Source: Planctomycetota bacterium (GTDB lineage Bacteria; Planctomycetota; Brocadiia; SM23-32; JAKLEA01). From it: a DNA stretch of 64,000 nt. The notes under the pieces were generated by a model that was given only the letters and a program-made list of their open reading frames with translations, did no database searches and was not told where the DNA came from. This document shows, in pieces, positions 45,771-55,100 of the stretch. The position numbers and the translations under genes are program-made. The stretch lies in NCBI GenBank assembly GCA_022711755.1, contig JAKLEA010000001.1, forward strand, positions 272,743 through 336,742. The letters run 5' to 3'. Position 1 is the first letter of the stretch. Every line of letters begins with the position of its first letter.

Positions 45771-47230
45771 TACTCGGCCTTTTCCGTCAGGCCGACTTCC
45801 TTTCGATATCGTGATCGGCCCAACCGCCTGGTCAGGTCTTCGAGAATTTCTATCTCCGGCAGACACTCGTCTGACAACCTGCGCATCACCACTCCTCTGA
45901 CTTCCAGCAGGGCATCAATATCCGCTACCGTGGCCGCAGATAGTATATGGCGATGTTCGACCCACTCGTAGTCGCCTCCAATGATCCGTCCCCGCTTTTT
46001 CCAATCGGCACACGCCTTCAGGAGTTCATCGTGCGTCAGTTTCCTGTCGTTCGGCTTGAGTATATATTGGCCCTCGCGCGCATGGATAATCTGCTTGATC
46101 AATGCCTGCTGCTCGTCCTTGCCCTTTTTAAGATATTCGGATGACGTCACGCCACACTTCTTGAGTTCGCTATCGAAAACTTCAGATTGCATACACATTA
46201 CCGGCGGTTGTCCCTTCTGTCTCTTGACTTCGTCCGCCACCTGGATTGCCGCGCTCCAGCCCTCCGGTGTTGGAAGGCTTCGAATAGCTCCAAAGGCCCA
46301 GAGTCGCATCACCATATCATCATGTTTAAGCAGAGGAATAATCAATTCTGCCATTCTCAGATCACCATATAGTATTGCCGACCTGATGGCCCACACTTTC
46401 ATTTCCTTGTCTGTTTCATTAAGGGCTGCCGAGATGGAACCGAAATCTTGGGGATCACCATAGTGCCCCAGCGCAAGTACGGCGGCGGATCGGATTCCTG
46501 AATCTGTGTCACCAGCCATCGCCCTGACGGTTTCAATGGCCGGCAAGTATTGCGATACGCCCAGGACAGCCATTGCCGATGCTTTAACCATGGGATCGGT
46601 TGCTGCCTTTAAAGCGTCATGCAGAGCAGGAAGCCCCTTAGGTCCATAAACGCCCCAGATGAATGCCTGGTTCTCCGGCCAGCATATCTGTATAAAGTGG
46701 TTTGGGGCAAAGACTACGCCTTTCCGATTTCTCAGACACGCAATCAAAATAGGAATACCTTTAGGATCCTGATAAAAACTGGCTCCAAACGCCACGAAGA
46801 AGGCTGTGTTGAAATTTGCGTCCAATTCTGTCATATCCAGGATTGCCGCAACTTCTTTAGCGCCGTCCAGACCCTCGATGCCGCACAACAGGAATGCGGC
46901 AAACAGTCGGAAGATGTCGTCCTTTTCATTCTTGTCTTTGAGAGTCTTCAGTTCCTGTTTGATTCTGGCGGCGCCTTCCTTCCCGGCCTTGTGAATTACC
47001 TGTTGGGCCTCCATTATCTTATCCTCTGCCTTGTTAATTTCGCTCCGCTTTCGCTTGCTTTGTTCCGGGTCCTTGAACAGCTCGGGATCTACATTTCTCA
47101 ATGCCGCGATGGCCGCCTCCAAGTCCATCTTCTTTTCAACTTTCTTACCCGCCCTCGCCTGCGAACTCAGAACAGATATCGCAAATAACAGTATCGTGAT
47201 CCCCGCGAACTTCTTCCTGCTCATGCTCAT
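45770..47230 (-). CDS. secreted HEAT-repeat protein
   Basis: The 486-residue protein has a signal peptide (FAGITILLFAISVLSSQARA). Five to six HEAT/PBS-lyase-like helix pairs lie at about 205-330 (GLPALHDALKAATDPMVKAS, IRSAAVLALGHYGDPQDFGS, MKVWAIRSAILYGDLRM, DDMVMRLWAFGAIRSL). The C-terminal third is not repetitive (WKKRGRIIGGDYEWVEHRHI). It probably binds another protein in the periplasm. Its stop codon is directly next to a family-A hairpin. No clear homologue is assigned. Confidence 0.75.
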   Translation of the reverse strand: MSMSRKKFAGITILLFAISVLSSQARAGKKVEKKMDLEAAIAALRNVDPELFKDPEQSKRKRSEINKAEDKIMEAQQVIHKAGKEGAARIKQELKTLKDKNEKDDIFRLFAAFLLCGIEGLDGAKEVAAILDMTELDANFNTAFFVAFGASFYQDPKGIPILIACLRNRKGVVFAPNHFIQICWPENQAFIWGVYGPKGLPALHDALKAATDPMVKASAMAVLGVSQYLPAIETVRAMAGDTDSGIRSAAVLALGHYGDPQDFGSISAALNETDKEMKVWAIRSAILYGDLRMAELIIPLLKHDDMVMRLWAFGAIRSLPTPEGWSAAIQVADEVKRQKGQPPVMCMQSEVFDSELKKCGVTSSEYLKKGKDEQQALIKQIIHAREGQYILKPNDRKLTHDELLKACADWKKRGRIIGGDYEWVEHRHILSAATVADIDALLEVRGVVMRRLSDECLPEIEILEDLTRRLGRSRYRKEVGLTEKAE

Positions 47231-47319
47231 GATCCGCCCCTTTCTGGCAATGGCTAATCAGTAACGTCACTGATATGGAACAGACTATATAATATAGTAG
47301 CCTTTGCCTGGTATAATTT

Positions 47320-47700
47320 TCAAGCGTTCTCGAGCAAGACTACGGCTACGGCATATTCCCTCTCGTGGCTGATCGCGACGTGTGTTTTAACCACGCATAG
47401 TTCCATCGCCATCCTTTCCGCTTCCCCTGTCAGGATCAGCCCCGGCTTGCCCACGTCGTCATTCACCGCTTCTATCTGCGTCAGCCGCAACTGCCCCCTC
47501 AATCCCGTCCCCAGCGCCTTGAGGGTTGCCTCCTTGACAGCGAAACGCGCAGCCAGGCACGCCCCCCTGTTCTTCAACGCATCGCAATGCGCCAACTCCC
47601 TCTCCGTGAATACCCGCTTCAGGAACCGGCCGCCGTGCCGCGCCGCCAGGCGTTCAATCCGAGCAATCTCAACAATGTCCGTTCCGAGTCCGACTATCAT
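47320..47700 (-). CDS. acpS: holo-[acyl-carrier-protein] synthase
   Basis: AcpS transfers 4'-phosphopantetheine from CoA to acyl carrier protein. The 126-residue product has the two signature motifs, GLGTDIVEIARIERL (Asp of the Mg2+ site) and FAVKEATLKALGTGLRG (Glu-Lys pair), and ends with the conserved VKTHVAISHEREYAVAVV. The length matches the family. It lies 36 bp before the MITE-like element, on the same strand as the HAD phosphatase gene. Confidence 0.95.
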   Translation of the reverse strand: MIVGLGTDIVEIARIERLAARHGGRFLKRVFTERELAHCDALKNRGACLAARFAVKEATLKALGTGLRGQLRLTQIEAVNDDVGKPGLILTGEAERMAMELCVVKTHVAISHEREYAVAVVLLENA

Positions 47701-47735
47701 GTTTCACCGCTGTAATCAGACGACAGGGGCACAGC

Positions 47736-47972
47736 ATGCTGTAGTATGCGTTTAGCGTCTACTTGCGGGATAACGATTCTCGCAAGTTCTTGTCCCTCTC
47801 CCGCCGGGAGAGGGTGGCGCGTCCTGCGGACGCGACGGGTGAGGGGCAATTCCCGTATCCTAGTCCGGCCGCTCCCCTCATCCGGCGTGCCGCGAGCGGC
47901 ACAGCCACCTTCTACCCAGGGAGAAGGAAGGACTTTTATGTGCGGATAAACGCTAAACACATACATGCTGTA
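47736..47972. mobile_element. MITE-like element, copy 1, with 8-bp target duplication
   Basis: The element is 221 bp (47744-47964) and is flanked by ATGCTGTA on both sides (47736-47743 and 47965-47972). Its ends are inverted repeats: GTATGCGTTTAGCGT at the left and, read on the other strand, GTATGTGTTTAGCGT at the right. The interior holds two GC-rich hairpins (CCCTCTCCC...GGGTGAGGGG and CCCTCATCC...GGGAGAAGG). It encodes no protein. It lies between acpS and the HAD gene. Copy 2 is at 59854-60098. Confidence 0.88.
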
Positions 47973-47992
47973 CCCCTTCCCGGGAAATGTGC

Positions 47993-48628
47993 CTAATGTC
48001 CTGCGCCATTTTCGATTCGGGCAAGACTATCAAGAATCCCGATTATCTCGTCCAACGACTCGACGGCGTGATCCGCCATGCCGTAATCCTCCTGCTTCAA
48101 CCGCGCATCACGTCCGACCAGCGCTGTTCTCATGCCTGCGGACTTGCCGGCCATGATATCGAATTTGTAGTCTCCGACCATCATGCACTCAGCGCCATCG
48201 CAGCCCATTGCCTCAGCCGCCAACAGCAATCCCTTTGGATCGGGTTTCGGAGGGGCATCCTCCCGCGTGATCAGCGCGTCAACCTTAACTCCCAGCACGG
48301 AGAGCGTGAGCAACGACGCCTTGCGGGAATTGCGAGTGACAATCGCCCGCTTTATTCCGCGCTGCTCTAGGTAGCAGAATAGTTCGCGCAAACCAGCGCC
48401 CGGCTCGGCATTCAACGCGGCCTCATGCTCGTGGCGCTCAAGGATTTCAAGAATCCGCGCCTGCTCCTCTGGCGGCTGGGTCTGCATGTGCTCAAGCACC
48501 GGGCCGGACTCGATGCCGATCTCGGTTTTCAGCGCAATCCAGTCAATACGAGGAACTGTGAGAGTCCCGTCCATGTCGAATATGACCGCCCTTATCATCC
48601 CTGCTGAATTGCCGTTAACGCTTTTCAT
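47993..48628 (-). CDS. HAD-family phosphatase
   Basis: The 211-residue protein is a haloacid-dehalogenase-like hydrolase: motif I VIFDMDGTL (nucleophile Asp and acid/base Asp), motif II AIVTRNSR, motif III Lys region PPKPDPKGLLLAAEAM and motif IV MMVGDYKFDIMAGKSAG. It resembles phosphoglycolate phosphatases and beta-phosphoglucomutases in overall plan; substrate unknown. The start could be the ATG at 48628 or the one at 48598 just before the motif I strand. It is on the same strand as acpS. Confidence 0.88.
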   Translation of the reverse strand: MKSVNGNSAGMIRAVIFDMDGTLTVPRIDWIALKTEIGIESGPVLEHMQTQPPEEQARILEILERHEHEAALNAEPGAGLRELFCYLEQRGIKRAIVTRNSRKASLLTLSVLGVKVDALITREDAPPKPDPKGLLLAAEAMGCDGAECMMVGDYKFDIMAGKSAGMRTALVGRDARLKQEDYGMADHAVESLDEIIGILDSLARIENGAGH

Positions 48629-48710
48629 TCAGACTTCCGCAATGTCATCTTCGCATATGCAAAACGCATATCGCGCGGGGCAAGTCCGACCGCAATGAGC
48701 CGCGCCCGCA

Positions 48711-49469
48711 TCAGCCCCATCGCGCCGCGACGACAATGACCGCGACAAGCTGCACAATGGCAATGGTACGCAACGCCACGCAAAGCATAAGGATTGCGTT
48801 GACGCGCGGCGCCTCCCTGTCCGGTCTGCGCAGGGATTCCTCTATTGACAGCGCGACGTAAAGCATCTCGCTGCCGGCCCAAAGCGCTATGAAAAGCAAC
48901 ACCGCCCCTGCGGAGGACAGCAGAAATACGCCCAGCCTCATGCGAGCCGAATGAACCGGCGGAGCCTTCTGCTCCGCAGCGCCTTCCTCCGGCCCCATTT
49001 CAGCGAGAAATTTCCTCCCCGCATCCAGTTTGCGCCCCAGTCGTTCCTTATCCGCATTGCGCAATCCCTCGGCCTGCGCCAGCGCTTTTCTATACTTCGC
49101 TGCGGCCTGAGGCTGAAGTTCGTTCTCCCTCAGGGACCCGGCCTCGTCCAGCATCGCCTCAACCGACCTGCCCAAGGCAACCTTCTCGGAGCGATACACG
49201 GCAAATCGCCAGATCGCCGCCAGCACTATCAGAACAACAACCAGTCCCGCCACAAACACCTCTAATGCCATATGGTCTGTCTTCTTTGATACCGACGTTT
49301 CAGCTTCAGGTTGCTCTTCCGGAGCCTGCGGAGCTTCCGCCGGTTGATCCACGGAAGGCTTGATCACCACGGGGGACTTGCAGATCGGGCAACGCCCCTG
49401 CCGCCCGAGGAGTTTTTCCTCGAATCCAATCTCCTGACGACAACTTTGACACCTGACCCTGATTGTCAT
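48711..49469 (-). CDS. zinc-ribbon membrane protein
   Basis: The 252-residue protein starts with a zinc ribbon (VRCQSCRQEIGF ... GRCPICKSPVVI). A Pro/Glu linker leads to one membrane helix (VFVAGLVVVLIVLAAIWRFAVY). A helical segment follows (about 110-170, ELQPQAAAKYRKALAQAEGL, TPR-like), then two more helices (LGVFLLSSAGAVLLFIALWAG; LCVALRTIAIVQLVAVIVV). This ribbon resembles that of the giant protein at the left edge. I chose the ATG at 49469 because the conserved ribbon starts there; the frame is open from 49604. No function known. Confidence 0.75.
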   Translation of the reverse strand: MTIRVRCQSCRQEIGFEEKLLGRQGRCPICKSPVVIKPSVDQPAEAPQAPEEQPEAETSVSKKTDHMALEVFVAGLVVVLIVLAAIWRFAVYRSEKVALGRSVEAMLDEAGSLRENELQPQAAAKYRKALAQAEGLRNADKERLGRKLDAGRKFLAEMGPEEGAAEQKAPPVHSARMRLGVFLLSSAGAVLLFIALWAGSEMLYVALSIEESLRRPDREAPRVNAILMLCVALRTIAIVQLVAVIVVAARWG

Positions 49470-49669
49470 AGTTCGGTTCCTGTAATTAGACCGATGAAAT
49501 TCGACTTCGTCGGGCGACGGACGCCCCAAGGCGTTAACCGACATCATTGTCCCGAAATACGCGCAGTTTTCAACACCCAGATTTGGAAAATCATTTGCCA
49601 GCATTGACGAAGTCGCCGGTTCTTGTCATGAACAGAATTATTTCAATGAAAATCTGGCAAAAAACACGC

Positions 49670-49699
49670 TTGACAACCAGCCACTGGCATCACTAATAC
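49670..49699 (+). promoter_or_regulatory. possible sigma70-type promoter for ferredoxin
   Basis: A perfect TTGACA (49670-49675) and a TAATAC (49694-49699) lie 18 bp apart. They sit in the 441-bp intergenic region 49470-49910, which holds no gene I can support. If real, the mRNA would have a leader of about 200 nt before the ferredoxin start, with two enclosed stem regions: GTGGAG / CTCCAC near 49722-49767 and AATCAGG / CCTGATT at 49833-49872. Confidence 0.4.
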
Positions 49700-49910
49700 A
49701 TCAGATGCGCAGTTGAAATAGTGGAGCGGGATTTCATGTCTGTGGAAACCCCGGAGACTCCTCCACTTTCCACTCAAAAATAAATCCGGATTGCTTGAAA
49801 AACATCATCGCGTGTGCTAAGTGTCTGTTCGTAATCAGGAGGGCGAGGGCCCGCATCCCGTAGAACCTGATTCGAAATTCATAATCGTTTTTCCCCAGGA
49901 GGAGCAGAAA

Positions 49911-50081
49911 ATGGTAGTCGTTGACAAAGAAGAATGCACCGGCTGTGAAACGTGCATCGAAGCCTGCCCCGTCGAGGCAATCTCGATGGTGGACGGCGTC
50001 GCTGAAATCAACCAGGAAGAATGTGTCGAATGCCTTACCTGCATTGACGAGTGCCCCGCCGGCGCAATCAAGGAAGAATAG
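49911..50081 (+). CDS. 2[4Fe-4S] ferredoxin
   Basis: The 56-residue protein has two CxxCxxCxxxCP clusters (CTGCETCIEACP and CVECLTCIDECP) and the internal pseudo-symmetry of clostridial-type ferredoxins. It is a small soluble electron carrier. I chose the ATG at 49911 because an AGGAGGAG Shine-Dalgarno precedes it; the frame upstream to 49821 is a leader read. A Rho-independent terminator follows 34 bp after the stop. Confidence 0.95.
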   Translation: MVVVDKEECTGCETCIEACPVEAISMVDGVAEINQEECVECLTCIDECPAGAIKEE

Positions 50082-50115
50082 CGCACCCCGCGAGCCGAAC
50101 AACAACGACCGCTTA

Positions 50116-50144
50116 CGGGCCGGAGTCGCCTCCGGCCCGTTTTG
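50116..50144 (+). terminator. Rho-independent terminator after ferredoxin
   Basis: A perfect 10-bp GC-rich stem (CGGGCCGGAG / CTCCGGCCCG) with a 4-base loop is followed by TTTT. It separates the ferredoxin gene from the methyltransferase gene. Confidence 0.88.
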
Positions 50145-50157
50145 CTTCAGAAAAAGA

Positions 50158-50979
50158 ATGAAACCTCTCGCCGAACAATTCTACGACGACATTGCCGCGC
50201 GCTATGACGACGTATACTTCGGCAAGTCCCCATACTGGCGCTTCTACAACCAGATCACCTGGCGCCACATCCGCACTCACATCCCGCCCGACCAGTCCGC
50301 CGAATGCCTTGATCTTGGCTGCGGAACCGGTTACTGGGGACTGCGCCTGGCCAAGTCGGGCTATCGCGTCACGCTCAGCGACATATCTCAGAAAATGATC
50401 GAGGTCGCAAAGCGAAAAGCTGAGGAGACCGAACCGACTCCCCGCGTCGAATTTCTAAAGGCCGATATCTGCGACCTTTCCGCGCTGGCGTCCGACCGCT
50501 TCGGCCTCGTCACCGCCCAGGGCGACCCGATTTCCTGCTGCTCTTCCCCCCCGGCAGCCATTCGGGAAATATTCCGCGTCCTCAAGCCGAAGGCCGTCGC
50601 CGTCCTGAGCGTTGACAATCGGATGGCCGGCATTGACCACTTCCTGAAAACAAGCGACGTCGCTGGACTTGAATTATTCCTGAAAACCGGCATGACCGAG
50701 TGGCTGGCGCATGACCGCTCCCGCCGCTTCCCGATCAAATACTTCACGCCGGACGAACTCCGGTCCGTAGCGACAAAAGCAGGTTTCGAGGTCCTTGACC
50801 TGGTTGGCAAGATCATCCTCCCGCTGCGCGAATACGAATCCGCGCTTGAGGACGAGGAGGAGTTCCGCAGACTCATCAAGATCGAAGAAAAACTCCACCG
50901 CGAGGAAAGCGCGCTCGGTCGCGCCTCACACCTGGAAATCGTCGTCAGGAAACCCTGTCCTTCTCCGCAGGTTACGTAG
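50158..50979 (+). CDS. SAM-dependent methyltransferase
   Basis: The 273-residue protein has a class I Rossmann methyltransferase core: CLDLGCGTGYWGLRLAKSG (motif I), VTLSDISQKMIEVAK, and VEFLKADICDL. IREIFRVLKPKAVAVLSVDNRM is the motif after the post-II strand. It is similar to small-molecule or quinone methyltransferases; the substrate is not deducible. I chose the ATG at 50158, which starts the conserved N-terminal helix; the frame upstream reads through the ferredoxin gene in another frame. Its TAG stop is the beginning of a family-C palindrome. Confidence 0.88.
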   Translation: MKPLAEQFYDDIAARYDDVYFGKSPYWRFYNQITWRHIRTHIPPDQSAECLDLGCGTGYWGLRLAKSGYRVTLSDISQKMIEVAKRKAEETEPTPRVEFLKADICDLSALASDRFGLVTAQGDPISCCSSPPAAIREIFRVLKPKAVAVLSVDNRMAGIDHFLKTSDVAGLELFLKTGMTEWLAHDRSRRFPIKYFTPDELRSVATKAGFEVLDLVGKIILPLREYESALEDEEEFRRLIKIEEKLHREESALGRASHLEIVVRKPCPSPQVT

Positions 50980-51006
50980 GGGCAGGTTTCAAAACCTGCC
51001 CGCCAC
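50975..51006. repeat. family-C palindrome over a stop codon
   Basis: The sequence GTAGGGGCAGGTTTC...AACCTGCCCGCC is an imperfect palindrome. It is related to the perfect form at 63019-63047. The TAG (50977-50979) is the stop of the methyltransferase. Confidence 0.65.
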
Positions 51007-51026
51007 CATTCCGAAAAATATCCCCC

Positions 51027-52103
51027 GTGCCCAACTTCCCGATCAGAACATACGAAGGCTCGCATCGCGAGATCGGCCTGCGCCGGGGAAAGGAACTCTC
51101 GGCAACCCTTCGCGTCCCCCCCGCTTCCGGCGCGCGCAAGGCCTTCGCAGCCGCCTGCATGGAACGCGCATCGGAACTCCATCCCCCGCTCATTGATCTC
51201 TTCGACGGCATGATTGAAGGCTCCGGTTTCGACCGCGGCGACTTCATGGTCATGTTCTTCGCGCGTCAGCAGAGCATGCTCGGTTGCACCGTCATCGCCG
51301 CCGCGCCCCCGCTCTCAGCCGCCGGCGGCACAATCGTCGCCCGCAATTATGACTGGTTCACCGCGGACCGGGAATGGCGCGAAGCCCGCATTCTGCGCCC
51401 ACGTGGCTTTCCGGCCTGCGCCGCCTTCACGCATCACTGGTGGGGCAATCCCGACGTGGTCACCGAGAACGGACTCTGTGTCTTCGTCGCCTCGCTCATG
51501 CCGAAAATCGCCGAGGAGCCGGGCATTCAGTGGAACCTGCTCGTTGACGCAGCCGTGGAGCGTTGCGCGTCAACGGCTGAGGCGGTCGCCCTGCTCTCCG
51601 CCGCGCCGCACCTTCGCTCGATGAATTATCTCGTGGCGGACTCCGGCAGCGCCGCCGTGGTTGAGGCGTCCGCGGCAGGGACGAAAGTCCGCTGGGCGAA
51701 GGACGGTTTCTGCGCGGCGACCAACATCGCGCTGGGCGAAAATCCGGAGCGCATTCTCCGCGCGGAATCAGACGATAAAATACTAGCCTCCCAAGTCCCC
51801 TTCCGCTCGGTTCACAGCGCCGCCGGGATGCGGCGCGCGCTGAAGCGATACCGCCGCGCGGCCAGACTTGCCACGAACGCCAGCGCAACTGATGCCGGAG
51901 ATCTCGGAAAGGTAACCGAAGACGATATCCTTCGCGTTCTGCAAGATCACGATGTCCCCGTCTGCTGCGGTCACGCCAGCCCGTATATCGAATTCAACTG
52001 GGCCACGATATGGACGTCCGTGTGCCGCCCGGCTGAAAGAGCAATGAAGGTCTCCGCCGACTTTGCCTGCCGCCCGGACTTTGCCACACTGCGCGGCATG
52101 TAG
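51027..52103 (+). CDS. C45/AAT-family N-terminal-nucleophile hydrolase
   Basis: The 358-residue protein resembles the acyl-CoA:6-aminopenicillanate acyltransferase (peptidase C45) family. GCTVIAAAPP carries the expected nucleophile Cys87, followed by GGTIVARNYDW. The mature enzyme in this family arises by self-cleavage before that Cys. Other blocks are NGLCVFVASLM and MNYLVADSGSAAVVEAS. The protein has no signal peptide. The substrate is unknown; relatives hydrolyse amides or transfer acyl groups. A GTG start at 51027 is used. The stop is followed at once by a family-A hairpin. Confidence 0.82.
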   Translation: MPNFPIRTYEGSHREIGLRRGKELSATLRVPPASGARKAFAAACMERASELHPPLIDLFDGMIEGSGFDRGDFMVMFFARQQSMLGCTVIAAAPPLSAAGGTIVARNYDWFTADREWREARILRPRGFPACAAFTHHWWGNPDVVTENGLCVFVASLMPKIAEEPGIQWNLLVDAAVERCASTAEAVALLSAAPHLRSMNYLVADSGSAAVVEASAAGTKVRWAKDGFCAATNIALGENPERILRAESDDKILASQVPFRSVHSAAGMRRALKRYRRAARLATNASATDAGDLGKVTEDDILRVLQDHDVPVCCGHASPYIEFNWATIWTSVCRPAERAMKVSADFACRPDFATLRGM

Positions 52104-52133
52104 TTTCCGCGTGGGCGCTAGCGCCCGCCCTAC
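52104..52133. repeat. family-A hairpin between convergent genes
   Basis: TTTCCGCGTGGGCGCTAGCGCCCGCCCTAC forms a tight GC hairpin. It fills the gap between the C45 stop (52103) and the K-like pseudopilin stop (52139), and could terminate both. Confidence 0.75.
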
Positions 52134-52138
52134 GCATC

Positions 52139-55100
52139 TTAATGTTTCTTGTAATAGATCACCTGCACGGGGTCCTGCGCCCTGTCCAGAATCACCGACG
52201 CAGCCTGCTCCGAGACGGGACGGTAGATGATGTAGCGAGTGCCCTCGTTTGGCTGAGTGCCCCAGTTATCCACATTGGGCGCGATGAATGGTTCCCATCC
52301 TGTGGGAGTGCCCTCATCGCTTCCGTCATTGGGATCGAAGTTAGGATCGAACGGTTGAAGAATCAAGCACGGGAAACGATCGGCCCCATCCGGCAACCAA
52401 TACACATTAGGCGGCGCCCCGGCTTTAAGCTCCCCGGTGCCGTTGCCGGGCGAACCCCCGTCAATCCACGGCAGCGTCGCGATAATGCGCCGCGTTTGTG
52501 GCGGATTGGTCATTATCCGGACTAGACACCCGTCGTAATCTCCGGCCTTCCACTTCTGCCACTGGAAGCCGTCAGAAATCACAAGATGTGAAAGGTTGTC
52601 AAAATATTTGGTTGGGAAGTCCTGATGTGCCCCGGTGGGACTAACATTCAAACTCCCGACAGCACTGATCTGCCCTTCGTCAACCTTCTCCAGCGCCTGT
52701 ACCTTGATGTCGGCGGCGAAGACGTTGCTTCGCGTCGTGACAAGGTTGGCCATCGCGGCCATCATCTCCTCGCGGAAGAAGGAGTTCCGGGGGTGCATCG
52801 TCTTTGGGATCACCACCGGCAAGGGCCGGACAGTGGGATCCCAGTTGGTCGGCATATTATCATTACCGGTATTATTTGCGCCGGGATCCGGCGTCCAGCA
52901 CGGCGGATCGCTCAGGTACGGGACCCTTTCGAAGAGATCGCCTAAACTGGTGTATGGACCGCGGCTAAATTCTTTGGTATCAGTGTCATCTGTTATCGAG
53001 GTTGGAGTGCCATCCCGCCAACCGCTATATTTCTCACCTATGCGATGGTTCCTGTGCAGCACAATTTGCTTTGCCATCAACTCCCTGACGTTGTTCAGGC
53101 ATTCCTGACCTATCGTCTTGCCATCGGTAATATCCGTAAAGGAAGTCGTATCGTAAGGATTCCTCTTGAACTGCCAAGGCCAGGTTTTCCAGTCCGGCGC
53201 GGCGGGCGCTGCCGGCGGACGCAGGAATCTCCATTCGCGCCTGACCGCCGGCACTTCGCTTGCATCATAGAAATGAAGCGGGAAATTGTCATTCGGCGCC
53301 GGCAACCCCGTCGCAAAAGTATTCGGGTTTTCGTCCTGCCACTGGAGCGATCCGTAATATCTCTCCAGCGGGCCTCTCGGTATTGCAGCTGCTATTACCT
53401 GCCACGGCGCAGTGTTGATGTTGATCTTCCCGCTGTCGTAGATTTCCGGCCCGTGCCAGTCACCCGGTTGTCTTCCGTTGTCCGCCGCATTTGCTATTCC
53501 GTCCCCGTCATTGTCAATTTCTCCCGTTCCGATGATCGAATCCGTATCGAAGAACGGAGACGGTCCCGGCAGCATCAGATAGTCAACTAGGTTCGGGCAA
53601 TAAGCCGTCACATCAGTTGCAGCAGGCAGGTACCGCGCCGCGCCGCTGGCGGTCTTGTCAGCGACGGCAGGTCTGCCCAGCAGGTTCAGCCCGCCCCACG
53701 GCACGCCGGTATGAACCTGTGAGAGATATGCCATATTGGGAACGCGCTTTTTCAAAAACCATGTTTTGATGGTTGCATCAGCAAAGTCCGAACCGTATTC
53801 GAACACTCTGTCCTGCATGGAAGGCGGCAGAAGGTCGGGCCATTCAGTCACGCTGGAATAAGGTTCAACAGTGCGGGGATAACAGGCCATGAAACCTTCC
53901 TGACTTGTTAGGCTGTCCGTCATTATCGGCGCGTTGTTGTCTCCGTACAGACGGGGATAATTGACAGGATCGGCGACCGTCAGCGGGAGAAGGCCCGGTT
54001 TAAGAGTTCCAATTGTCGCGCCGCGCTCTGTAACACTCGGCATCAGCGCGACAAGGCCGTAGAAGTTCTCCTCCCACCAGTTTGTCGGGGGATTGGTCAC
54101 GCTGTCATTTCCATAGAGTTTCACTTCAGGCGTCGAAACAAGCTCCGGATCGAATTTGATTTCCGGTCCGAGCGGGCATTGCCGGGGATCGGTTACAAGC
54201 TGCAGCGTGTCCATGCAATGCCCCTCATCCGGGTCGGGCGGCGTGCCGTCGCTGTAAATGTCCTGGTTCGGATCTCCTGCCGCCGCGGTGGGATAACTGA
54301 TATGCTCCCACTCGCCGGTATGATTGACCAAGGTGGTCGGCGCGATATCGCTCTCCCCTTGTGCGCCGAGTTTCACCTTGTGAACAACAACACTTTTGTT
54401 CTTCATCGGGGCGCCCGGGTCATCCTTGTCCTTCTGAATCTTGACCAGTCGGATTTCAATCTTGCTCTGATTGCCGGCGCCGTCCGTCTCCCAAAGACCG
54501 CTGAGGCAGATAATGCCACCGAGAAATTTGCATTTCGGATCGCTGAATGACACGTCGGGAAGGCCAGTCGTGGGATTAAGGATGCCAGAATAAAATTTAT
54601 TATTTGCCGTATGGCTACCCGTAAAAACTTCCTCCGAAGGCGCATCAGTAATTAAATAGAAACCATGTGGTTCAATGAATCGTTTATCATCAGCAGCAGC
54701 TATAAGAGCCGCTAACTTGATCTTAGATCCATCAGAAAGGTCAGGGCCAATAGTTTTAATGTAGTGATCCCCATTTAGTGTCAATGTTACCGGGAGTTTA
54801 CTGAATGTCAGAGCAGAACCATCGCCAGGATCAACTTGATAAAACTGGTCATTTGCAACTTCATAATTCCTAATACCTGGCAAAGCCCCACCCAAGCTTA
54901 ATATCCTTAGTCTTGCCCTCTGATTTGCATCAGTATTGCCGTCGGCTTTAGTTCCGATCCAGATTTCATAATCACGCAAGTCGATGCGTTTGTCATAAGG
55001 GTTGTGTAGTTCGATATATTTTCCTACGGACGAAAAGTTCATTTGTGGCGGTGGAGCGGTGGTCGGTTTCAATGCAAATTGCCATGCGCTATTATCTTCA

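Noticed and set aside
49833..49880. tRNA-like sequence in the ferredoxin leader
   Set aside because: GATTCGAA resembles a T-loop, but no acceptor or anticodon arm of tRNA size can be formed.
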